A DNA stretch of 64,000 nt from Steromphala cineraria (taxonomy: Eukaryota; Mollusca; Gastropoda; Trochida; Trochidae): NCBI GenBank assembly GCA_916613615.1, contig OU744724.1:25220171-25284170 (forward strand), given 5' to 3'. Shown here piece after piece: positions 23,008-32,774 of this stretch. Numbering within the stretch: the stretch's first letter is position 1; each line of letters begins with the position of its first letter. The translations under genes were made by a program, and so were the position numbers. The notes beneath the pieces are model-generated. The model was not told the origin of the DNA and did no database searches. It was given only the letters and a program-made list of their open reading frames with translations.

Positions 23008-24183
23008 CTAGGCTTCAGAATCCATCCTGTGAAAACACTTTTTGTGTTTCTGTAAACTTGATCGCCATGAATATGAATAAACTCGGACACACATGTTACA
23101 TTGATATTTTGGTGGTTGATGTTTCCCTGTCATATGATATCTGAGTTTCGCCTTTGTGTTGAATGAGGCCCCACATGCATCACATTTGAATTTACTACCT
23201 TGAGTAGAATCCGGATTTTCTTCACAGCTGACAAGGTGCCGTTTTAAGGAACCGGCTCCTCTAAATCCTTTCTTGCAGAAGGAGCAACTCTCCTCACTCA
23301 GCTCTGCGTGACGGGCGATGTGGAACCGGTACTGGACTGATTGGTTGAATCCTGTTGAGCACACGGGACATGTGTGTTTGAATGTTTGGTCGTGTTTGCT
23401 CTTAGTGTGCAGCTGTAAACCAAATCTGGAACCATACTTTTTCCCACATTTGTCGCACATGAAGGTCTCCCTTGTTTTACTTGTTTTGGGTGTACTCGTC
23501 ATGATATTCGCCACTGCCTTTTCTTCATGTCCTCGTACGTGACGCCTGAAGTTACTTCTGTCAGAAGTCCCATAAACACAAACCTCGCATTGATACCGTT
23601 CATCTTCCGCTACCGAATCACCTTCTTCAACTACACCTGATATGTCAAGAGACTGATCCATCTGAAAATTCAAAATAAATATCAAAATTGTGATTGAAAA
23701 AGACCAAGGTAAGATCAACTTTCTTGTCAATTCGCAGACCATTCACTACATTTTGTAGCAATAAGCTGACCACATCATTTGCAATACACCGACCACATAC
23801 ATTATTACGATCTTCAATACGCAGACCACTCGAGTTCAACTATTTTGTCAAATTACTCATTTCTCTCTCATAATCCCACAATCACGGGGTATCAAGAGGG
23901 TGCATATTGTTCTAGAATTTCATTTTAACAAAGATTTGACCTGCTAAAATGACACGAAAAAAATGAAATTGGTCAAATACTGTTCCCTATAACTTTTTCT
24001 GTAGCGACCACACTGCCGATTTTCGATAAAAGTAAGACAAGAAAGACCTGTCAGTAAGTAATTCAAATTTGTATATGAAATATTATCCACGTGAAGCATT
24101 TACCTGTAGTCTGTTGCATTTAAAAAACCCTAGAAAGACTTCAAATCGAGCGTGAATCTTACCTGGTCTCCTGCCTCTGCCAT
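23008..24183 (-). CDS. C2H2 zinc-finger protein, two exons, carried by the transposon-like unit
   Basis: Exon 1 (24183-24163) encodes MAEAGDQ and ends CAG|GTAAGATTC; exon 2 (23661-23008) follows the acceptor GAATTTTCAG in phase 0 and stops at TAG, giving 224 residues. Six C2H2-type fingers follow an acidic N-terminus (SGVVEEGDSVAEDE): CEVC...HVRGH, CDKC...HTKSKH, CPVC...HIARH, CSFC...HLVSC (last ligand Cys), CDAC...HMTGKH and CNMC...HKKCFH (longer spacing). Linkers are not the TGEKP type. It is expected to bind nucleic acid in the nucleus. The first exon and presumably the promoter lie in the right terminal repeat, only 50 bp from the element end, so the gene belongs to the element. The 15-mers in its intron are candidate binding sites, by inference. 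Confidence 0.85.
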
Positions 24184-24233
24184 ATTCTCTCGCTTCATGG
24201 TCAGCAATTTCCGGGGTACGTTACCACCCAGTG
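23728..24233 (-). repeat. right long terminal inverted repeat with first exon and 15-mer array
   Basis: Reverse complement of the left arm. Contains the start exon of the zinc-finger gene (24163-24183) and 15-mers on the minus strand at 23815-23829, 23782-23796, 23759-23773 and 23728-23742 (the last with one or two changes). Confidence 0.85.
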
Positions 24234-24239
24234 GTATTT

Positions 24240-25900
24240 AATACATTTTGATGGACTGTTCAATTTGCTGGAGTGTCACGTAAAAGTGTGTGTATATATA
24301 TATAGAAGTTATCATGTGGGTGTGTTTTGGGATGGTAAATGTTTCATAAATTCATGATCTTACCTCTGTTGAAATAAGAGTATGTCTCGGGCTATAAATT
24401 TAGAATCCTGATTTGATGCAATCAAAGTAAGTTGTGTAATCAACGACGCTGTTTCAGGAATAATAATTTAAAAGGCCTTGATCGTTCCGGAATGCTTCGA
24501 AAAACTATAATAAAATGTACCCGAATATGCACTTAAGAAAACAGTCACGTAATTTTGTTACTAAATCATGACAATTGCCTCGTTGACAACAAACAAACTT
24601 TCCATGTGTAAACATTTTTCATTAGCTGACATTTTCAAATAGTTTATGGTGCCAAATTTTGCCGCTATGTGAGTGTGAGAAGTGTGTGAGTTTGGGTAAG
24701 AGTGTGCTAGAAATAACAACAGAGGTTGATTCTCTTTCTTGAGCTTCAAAGCGAGTGAATCACAAGTGAAAGCCCCATAGACTTACTTGTCATTTAATTG
24801 TTGCAAGAATAATTTAATTCTTTTAGATGAAATCGTTAAATTTATTTTTGTACCGAGAAAACTAGGAAATCACTTTGGCTACACTTACATACAACGTACT
24901 TACTTTTCTTCTGTTCGTTTTGTACTTTTTGAATGACCACTGATTAAGAGACACCCATTTTAAGCAACTGTCCCCTTTGCCGCTGTATTAAAACTTACAA
25001 GTTTGCCGTTCGCTGTTTGCTGTATATGACGCTTCAGTATAGGTGTAGTTTTCTAAATAATAATCGGATTATTAGAAAAACATTTTTAAGTTGTGGCAGA
25101 GATGATTTCTGATATCATGAATAACTTTGGTATTTAAGTAAAAGCCTAATTAGTGAAATTCCTCTTGAAACAGTTCATTAACATCATTAAGTTTATTTTA
25201 GTCAATGAGAATTTCCTCAGTAATGACTCACTTCTACCCTGTATAATGTAATGTAATAATATAATGTTCTGTAGTTATTTCTATCGTATTATTATGATTA
25301 TTTCAATATTTGAAGAAAAACTCCATGGTCTGCATAGCATCTCGTTTGGTTTTTACACGAACCTGCCATACGGGATTATAAATTCAAACTTCTAAAAAAC
25401 TTCTTCCCAACACGAAACATGTACCATAAGTATATAGTTTCTACATTTTAAAACAGTCTTAAAGACGTACATAGATTTACTCATAAAACACTATCAACTA
25501 TACTGATTTCCCTGACGCGTACGACTGCTTTAGATAATATTACAAACCACAGTCAACGCTTATTATTGCAAAATTCCGACCAGAATCTCGGTTTTTGCAT
25601 TTTATTTATAACGTGTCCCCTATGAATTGATTACGATTACAATTATACCTTTTTTCAACATCCAGTACTTCTCGATTTTCAGGTTGTCATATGTGACTCC
25701 AACTCTCTTAATATATACAATTCAAACACAACTCTTGCAGAGAATATTTAATGTTTTTAAAATATACAAACATATATATACCATTGCGACTAGTTATATA
25801 TAATGAACATTGTGTGGAATACCTCTCATATCAGCATTGGTTGTTGTGAAGTACTCTAGCAATATTTGACCGTCGTAATATAACTTGTACGAAACAACAC
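24240..25900. other. intergenic, no gene seen
   Basis: A segment near 24415-24460 matches the interior of the 10951-11285 element. Otherwise only short spurious frames and AT-rich DNA. Confidence 0.4.
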
Positions 25901-25914
25901 GTTTGATACAAACA

Positions 25915-26965
25915 TTTCTTTATATGCAGTTCAACTTCTCATCTAAATGAACACTGATTTATGGGAGTGCATGCATCTTTATATTCGAAACGTTTTCTTC
26001 AAAAAAAATGTATTGTTTTATGTTTCGAAATTTTTACCTTCTACGAAAAGATTCGAAAATGTAGAAGATATGGAAGAACTCGTCTACTAGTTTTTCTCAA
26101 AGGCCGACGGATCACTCCCAAAGGCGAAATACAATAAAGATAAGCATTGCAGCAACATATCAACATGTCAAATAGACATGACCGCTATAACATTTCCCTG
26201 CTGACAAACAAATCGTATATCGGGAAATTGTTCCCATTGTCGAACAAATCATGTACCGGAAAATTGTCTTTTTTTACGATATTTTTTAACACATATGATG
26301 TGGATCATAAATTTCTTGATGTCGGGTTGTCAGGAGTAAGTGTTGATATGAAATTATACTTTCCTTGATTGGACAAGGTTCAATCATCACCCTAAAACTA
26401 TAACAAAATCAAGCTACGAAAATTCAAAAGACTCATCTTGTCTACGAAGCAAGCTTTGAAATGATTAGCGTTTACAAAGATTTCCCTATATGTTTGTGAC
26501 TTTTCATCCCCGGGAAATCTCTGAAACCTGTTTAAATTTGTTTCTGACATGCAGCCTTGCCATTCGACACTAACGAATGTCAATAAATATACAAAGAGCA
26601 AGTGCAACCTCCCTTCTTACAGGGAGAATCGAAATACCACATAACCTTAAGGTATTGCAATAACGAAACCGAGTTATCTCCCACAAACATTTGTTTATCT
26701 GTAGTTCAACTTCTCATCTAAACGAACACTGATTTATGTGAATGCATGCATCTTTATACTCGAAACGTATTCTTAAAAATAATGTATTGTTTTATGTTTC
26801 GAATTTTTTACCTTCTATGAAAAGATTCGAAAATGTAGAAGCTATGGAAGAAAAAGTATGTGAAATGCAGCCTCGTCATTCGACGCTAACGAATGTCAAT
26901 AAATATACCAAGAGCAAAAGTACCCTTGAGGTATTTCAATAACGAAACCGAGTTATCTCCCTTGA
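25915..26965. repeat. segmental tandem duplication, one copy split by about 455 bp
   Basis: Copy B (26690-26962) runs GTTCAACTTCTCATCTAAACG to CGAAACCGAGTTATCTCCC. Copy A has the same sequence in two blocks, 25928-26087 and 26545-26687, separated by about 455 bp that copy B lacks. Either copy A took an insertion or copy B a deletion. Confidence 0.75.
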
Positions 26966-27584
26966 TAATCAATGGATGAGAGCCTTCCATCACGAAAGCC
27001 ATGGAAGGGCAGGGATATTTGTCGCCATAAACATTCATAAGGAAAATATTTGAATCCCTTCAAAGTTCCAAGTGTCATCTTTCTATTAATCAGTGAAATA
27101 ATTACAAAATCACACATATCTCTCAAACTGGATTTGGTTCTCATCGTTATTTTTGGAAATATTCAAAGAAATGCACAATAGTAAGTGTCTTTTTCACAAA
27201 GCTATACTCATGGTCACCTTAGTGTTGTTTCTCTTAGAATACATGTAAAACACATTGTATTCTGTAGTATCCAATCATAACAGATCACTTTAATGTCCCT
27301 GATATCATCCAAACACTATAACAGAGAGAACTCACTCTTCTGTGACGTGTCAACGTTAGCAAAGGTTCTTGATATCCCCAGTGAAAAGAGAAACCTTCGT
27401 TGGTAAAATCCTGATTTGAAGTCTTTCTTGTTTCATTTATATCTTCATTGAGGAATGTTGAATCAGAGCTTTGGCACGTAACGTTTGAATAATATCTAAC
27501 ACGGTCACCCTTCTCGATGTGCAGAGTGAGTATTATTCTGCCAAAGAATATTCAGAAGCTTCTCTCTGAAGAGACAGAGCACAG

Positions 27585-28121
27585 TTATCTGCACTGTTCG
27601 GTACTCCTGAGTTTATAAGGCGGACTCCTGGACGGAACTAGACTCGGGAGCACTGATTTGGGTCTCTCCTGGGCTCCACTGACTGTAGAGATGCTCTCCA
27701 GCGCACTGGAGATGTTTCTCACCTTGTGCATCCTCTCGTACACCTTGGAGCTGAGCTGCACGTGACGCCCGTGCTTGGCGCCCTTCTTTGGGTACAGAGT
27801 GGCCCCTCGTCCGTCCACCGTTATCACAGGAGCTATAACGGCCTGATGTCTGATAGAAGCGCTCTTTAAGTCCATGGGCAGGACCAGCTTGGGGTCCACC
27901 GCCATCTGCTTGAGTTCAATATGGCGGGTCGTGGCCGAGCCAGGGAATGTCTTCACGTTGATCTTGATGAAGTCGTTGAGGAGTTGTTCTTTCTCCTTCC
28001 AGACCCGGCCCAGCATCCTCCTCTGCATGGCGTCAATCCGGGCTTCCTCTCGGTGCTGATACACGATGAAGCGCTTGTTGGAGGACATCGCGCTGAAGTA
28101 CTTCACTCCCTGCAGCGCCAT
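27585..28121 (-). CDS. uncharacterised single-exon protein, 178 residues (paralogue of 31647-32606)
   Basis: The ATG at 28121 sits in a strong context (TACACCATGG), and the GC-rich, codon-like composition stands out from the AT-rich flanks. The protein is basic with a likely helical N-terminal part (REEARIDAMQRRMLGRVWKE, then KEQLLNDFIKINVKTFPGS). A central segment has VIAPVITVDGRGATLYPKKG and a C-terminal helix reads VYERMHKVRNISSALESI. There is no signal peptide, membrane segment or known domain. The N-terminal helix plus I.LNVKTF-type motif and the C-terminal helix align with the neighbour 3.5 kb downstream on the same strand. I do not recognise the family; function is unknown. The TAA stop is at 27585-27587. 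Confidence 0.75.
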   Translation of the reverse strand: MALQGVKYFSAMSSNKRFIVYQHREEARIDAMQRRMLGRVWKEKEQLLNDFIKINVKTFPGSATTRHIELKQMAVDPKLVLPMDLKSASIRHQAVIAPVITVDGRGATLYPKKGAKHGRHVQLSSKVYERMHKVRNISSALESISTVSGAQERPKSVLPSLVPSRSPPYKLRSTEQCR

Positions 28122-28621
28122 GGTGTACTCCTCTGCGTCTCTCGGCTCCCCTCTATGTATTCAACCAACTTAATTGTCTGTTTGGGTTGCCTTCCGTCTT
28201 TTGCTATCTATTCTGGCAATGTCATATCTGTTCCACTATGTATTCGGCAGTCCACTACTGTCTGTTTTTCATGTCAAACACTTTCTATGGCGTCTATCCT
28301 AAAATCTATGCTTCTTCCCTTTGTAATCGTTATTTTACCTTCCTATCTGTATCTCACTTATCCGTTTATGTTCTGAATATCCTGACATGTCTGCTTGTTC
28401 CCTTATTTGGTCGTCATTGATCCGTTCGGTCTAAGAATCTTGCCTTGCTTGGTCGTTGCTGTCTATCCTTACATGTCCGCTTCCCTCTATATGTTCGTCA
28501 GACCACCTCGCTGCATGTCTGTCCTTGTTGTCCGTCTGAATGCTGCACACTTACTTAACCCAACCACGTTTCCGATTGAATCCACAACTTTCCAGTTTAA
28601 TGAAGGCGAATGATCAGATCA

Positions 28622-31600
28622 GGACCAGGTCAAGGCTGTGCTGGATGGACACCCTAATTGTTCCACTATGTTCACAGTAAACTATAAAAACTCTTACAAC
28701 TCCAATTCAGTCACAGAACCCTCGCGTAAACTTTCACTCATATCAAACGGTATCCTTGTGTCACAGGTTGGCTACTGACCGACCAGTTCTAACAGGGCCG
28801 AGTTTGCACTGAATTATTGCGTTCCTCTCAATAAGGGATTTATGTATTAGCATTATATGACAAAGCGACTATGCTGGGTGCAATCTAATAGGATTATCCG
28901 GAATTGTGTGCTTCGTTATAAACGTTATTACGCCTTGTAAATGAATGATATTGCCCGGTATTTTAACAAAGGTTTGCTTCAGAGATTTTCTTGAGTGTAG
29001 TTTGTAGGAAACATTTGATTTTTCAATAATGAAATATTGAAATTACACCCTGTTTCAATGTATTTTTACTTAATAGTTAACTATTCAGAATAAATATTTC
29101 TACAATAATTTCATAAAATTGCATAGTTTGTCAACAATATAAACATTACCAAAAGGCGAAAGTGACAAAACAACGAGTTTCATGTGGTGATGAATTTGAT
29201 TTGGGAAATATTTCAACTGAACATTTGTTTACCAGGATTAACATTCCAAAAAGAAATATTGTTTTATGAAAATCGATAGCCTTTTTCACACATATGCTAA
29301 AACTCTTAAAATGTAGTCGTTGCATAATTGATATTGAGTAACGTTAACGACTTAAATTAATATACCAATTTTAATCGGTCACAAGTCAGTCAAGCATTTG
29401 AGGTAAGTAGATTCGAGGTGACATGAGCGGGGTTACGGTTAGATTGCTTCATTGCATTTACAGCACCTGCTCTCGGTGAACCAAATTAAAAATCATTGGT
29501 TAAAGTAGACAACAATAATTTATTTCCACATATGTTTTGCCTTTGAGTCGAACGAAAGTTTCCTGTAAAATATGCCTAGGCATTGTTTTGAAACCCTGTA
29601 GCAATCAAATGAAAAAGTAACAAAAATAGTCATACGCAATTATATCAGCACAAATGACTGTGTTTTACCTACATTATTGATGAAGTGAAAAGATATATAA
29701 ATAAAAGCATAGGAACTAAAGATGCATTTTCATTTAAAAGGAAATACATGTTTAGGTCTCTATTACTAAAAATGTTGATAGTATTTAATACGTGTTCTTA
29801 AAACTCACTTTGGCATCATCCAATCATCGAACGATTTCTCTTTATTTTTTTAAAATAGAACACAGGATCATTACACTTAGTTTGTACAAATGACAAAACC
29901 AAGATTGGACGTGTTATTTTCCGCAAGGATGACGTAAAACTTGTTAGAATCGGATTAACTTGATTTGCATGTAACGCATAAGGTGTCGGTACGATCAACC
30001 AAACCCTGCAAATTCACAATATCGAACATCGATTATATAGAGGATACTTGTCGGGGTTTGTCAAATACCAGGTGTATTCTCAAACATTTCAAGTAAAGTG
30101 AATGAATTCAGTGAAATGTGAACTTATACATTAAATATTATCATATATTGAAATTCAGCGGATTTTAAAAATCTGAATATCTGACAAAAGGCATTAATCA
30201 TTTCTTCTATTAAATGGTTTTGTTAATTATTTTTAATTAAATTCTTTGCGTATAACAATGTAGCCCTAAAAGAGGATATTTGACAGTGATGCTACACTAA
30301 ATAATACAGTGATCTATTACGGTTGAATTATCATATAACCTTGTTTCCCGACCGTGATAGTCGAAATATATCAATACAATTGAAATGGTTCTTTATATTA
30401 AGAAGCATGTAAGTCTCCGATGTATTTTAACGCAGTATGATTTAAGCAATGGTACTTATATGCAATGAATTGTACAATTTAAACATAATGAATTCAAATG
30501 TTCTGAAACCTTGCGAAGTTATAGTGTAGGCTCACTTTGGTGTAGAGTAAAACACGAGAGCGAGTTTATACTTGGGATTTCGAAACTTGAGGTTACAAAG
30601 CTGAGCGGAGAGAAAGATTGAATTTGAAGCTTCAGATATTATAATCACTTCCCGCGAAGTTTCTTTCGACAGGTTTTGAAACCAAAAGCATAACCGAGGC
30701 TAAGTGTTCTATCCAACTTAGATACCGTCAACAATTAACCAACAACCGCAAGCACTTTTCCACACAGAAAATAGTACAGTACATAGTATGGGACAAATTA
30801 TGTGATTATAGTTTGTACTGATCACCAGTCAAAATATCAAATGTCAATGAACTACGTTTATCGAATCTATCTATCTATATATCTAAATGTCTGATTTCTT
30901 CGCTAGCGCTACTCCGATTTTAAGTTAAGTGCAATAGAATTTAATTTCAATTCAACCGACCACTTGTTATTGACAGGGCACAGAATGTACGCACTTGCGA
31001 AGTATTACACAAATCTTAAGGTTTTATAAATGACAATGGACAGGTCACAATGTGACATCGTATTTGACTATTTGGATTATATATTATATATTATATATTA
31101 TATATTATATATTAAATTATATATTATAAATAAATTACAAGAAATAATTTTTAATTAAATCCGCACCTTATCAATATATTGTGTAACATAGCTTACTCTT
31201 CTGGACGGACAAATGGAAGTTATTATGCATTATTGGCGATTGATTGCACCGGACAAGCGGTATTCCGTACTGTCAAAACAATCTTGACTTCAAAACCTTC
31301 GGTCTTAGTGCATAGTCTTATACCCAGACATCTGGTCCATGTTGTATCGAAATTATGTCGGATCAGAGCATCTATCAGTAGCCTATTTCTGATAAAGTAG
31401 AACATACTTGTTATTATCAAATGTGTATGGCATCGTCCGAAGAGACACTTTTTGTAAAAAACAATCTCCTTGGTTTGGTTCAGAACTAAAATGAGTAGTT
31501 TATCATTTGCCTTCACAAATTAGTAACGAAATGTTTTCGTTCACAAGTCAAAGAAGAAATACAAGAACCATGACTGCTGGAAATCATTATTCAGAATTTT

Positions 31601-31640
31601 GACTTCCCTTTTAAGAAGATGCAAACATTAATACAAGCTT
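28622..31640. other. intergenic between the two paralogues, no gene seen
   Basis: AT-rich. A TATAT/ATTATAT microsatellite lies at 31078-31112. No coding signal, RNA gene or transposon end recognised. Confidence 0.45.
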
Positions 31641-31646
31641 TTCTTA

Positions 31647-32606
31647 TCATTTCCTCGTTTTCTGTCTGCCTGTTTTGTTCAAAGTTATGGTCCCTCCTCC
31701 TCCGCCCCCCGGAATCCCTCTGTATGGCACGTACCCCTTCAGTAGTGACTGACGACGTGATGTGAGCACAGCACTACTAATTGTCTCAGGTTGTTTGTGA
31801 GGAGACACCCGTCTACAGCTCAGGTTGAAGTACACCAGGTTCTCCGAGCTGTTCAAGGTCTTCTCGCTGCTTTCAGTCTCCAACCCAGGAGGTGTTGAAG
31901 TGTCAAGATCACGATCCTGTTTGTGTCTAGCTGCTGTCTCCAACCTGTGAATACTTGCATTTACTGCTTGAGAATGGTTCACTTGTTTCTCAGGAATCTT
32001 TTTTGTGACATTCTGAAAGCCATGGAATGTCTTTTCCCTATTTCTATTTGTCATAAAACTGGGTTTATCGTCCATGCAATGTGAGAACGTTTTGGATCTT
32101 GTAAGCCGAACATCATCTCGCTGTCCCTGGGAAGGTGGGAAGTCCGCCATCTTGGTTCCATCTCGGATCGCTTCCAGACAACGGGCAATGTTAGCGGTCT
32201 TGTACAAATGACTGTTTGTCCGTGTGTCCGGCTCCAACTTTCGCCGCGTTTCCTTGTCTTCCTGTAACTCACAGAACACGTCACTTCCTTTCTGCTCCAG
32301 CAATGGCGTCACGTACCTCGGCCTCCTTCTGAAAGTGCGTCCCAGAACGAGACTAAGAGACTTAGGAGGAGTGAGTCTTGTATCAAGCTCCACCCGTGCC
32401 AGCTTGACCCGCTCCGACTCAGAGGGCCGAGTACCCGGATGTGGCGTCCGCACATTTAGCTGGATCAGCTTGTCAAACAGTTCGCTCCTCTCCCGACCCA
32501 GACGACTCAAGAGCCGAGACTGCTGTCGCTCCAACACCCGCTCCTTCCGGCGGAACTCCTCCTGCATCCGTCTGTTCACTGTGCACGCCACCGTCAGATT
32601 CTCCAT
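31647..32606 (-). CDS. uncharacterised single-exon protein, 319 residues (paralogue of 27585-28121)
   Basis: ATG at 32606 (context GAGATGG), TGA at 31647-31649, no intron. The N-terminus is a strongly charged, coiled-coil-like helix (MQEEFRRKERVLERQQSRLL) leading to ELFDKLIQLNVRTPHPGT. That matches the same block of the 178-residue neighbour, as does NIARCLEAIRDG against NISSALESI. A middle segment carries VLGRTFRRRPRYVTPLLEQ. The C-terminal half is polar, low-complexity and probably disordered, with a Gly6 run near the end (PGGGGGGT). The GC-rich coding DNA contrasts with the flanks. Family not recognised; a cytoskeletal or ciliary role would be speculation. Confidence 0.8.
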   Translation of the reverse strand: MENLTVACTVNRRMQEEFRRKERVLERQQSRLLSRLGRERSELFDKLIQLNVRTPHPGTRPSESERVKLARVELDTRLTPPKSLSLVLGRTFRRRPRYVTPLLEQKGSDVFCELQEDKETRRKLEPDTRTNSHLYKTANIARCLEAIRDGTKMADFPPSQGQRDDVRLTRSKTFSHCMDDKPSFMTNRNREKTFHGFQNVTKKIPEKQVNHSQAVNASIHRLETAARHKQDRDLDTSTPPGLETESSEKTLNSSENLVYFNLSCRRVSPHKQPETISSAVLTSRRQSLLKGYVPYRGIPGGGGGGTITLNKTGRQKTRK

Positions 32607-32774
32607 CTCATTTCACCTTATCTATAAGAGTAAGGTCGGTTCCCGAAAGTCCTATCTTAACACAAACCTTAACGGGTGTCCCAAAATGTAGTGGATTGTG
32701 CTTCGTCTGCAGCTTGTTCATGTTGATATTAGAAACCGTTGATATGATAATGTCCACACATTGGTTTACCTAAA

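Larger units (their letters stand above)
20723..24233. mobile_element. 3.5-kb transposon-like unit with long coding TIRs and 5-bp target duplication
   Basis: The outer ends are perfect inverted copies starting CACTGGGTGGTAACGTACCC, flanked by GTATT on both sides (20718-20722 and 24234-24238). Inverted arms run about 420 bp at high identity (20723-21141 and 23815-24233) and weaker for another 80-100 bp. Each arm holds an ATG exon followed by a splice donor, and four copies of a 15-bp motif. Two convergent units lie inside: an intact C2H2 zinc-finger gene (minus) and a decayed ORF (plus). CAC termini with a 5-bp duplication are known from Transib/ProtoRAG, and some hAT elements also make 5-bp duplications. 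No recognisable transposase catalytic motif is seen, so the superfamily is open. Confidence 0.8.

Noticed and set aside
28187..28613. Overlapping plus-strand frames upstream of the 178-residue gene
   Set aside because: No motif, overlapping in several frames, and composition like the flanking non-coding DNA.
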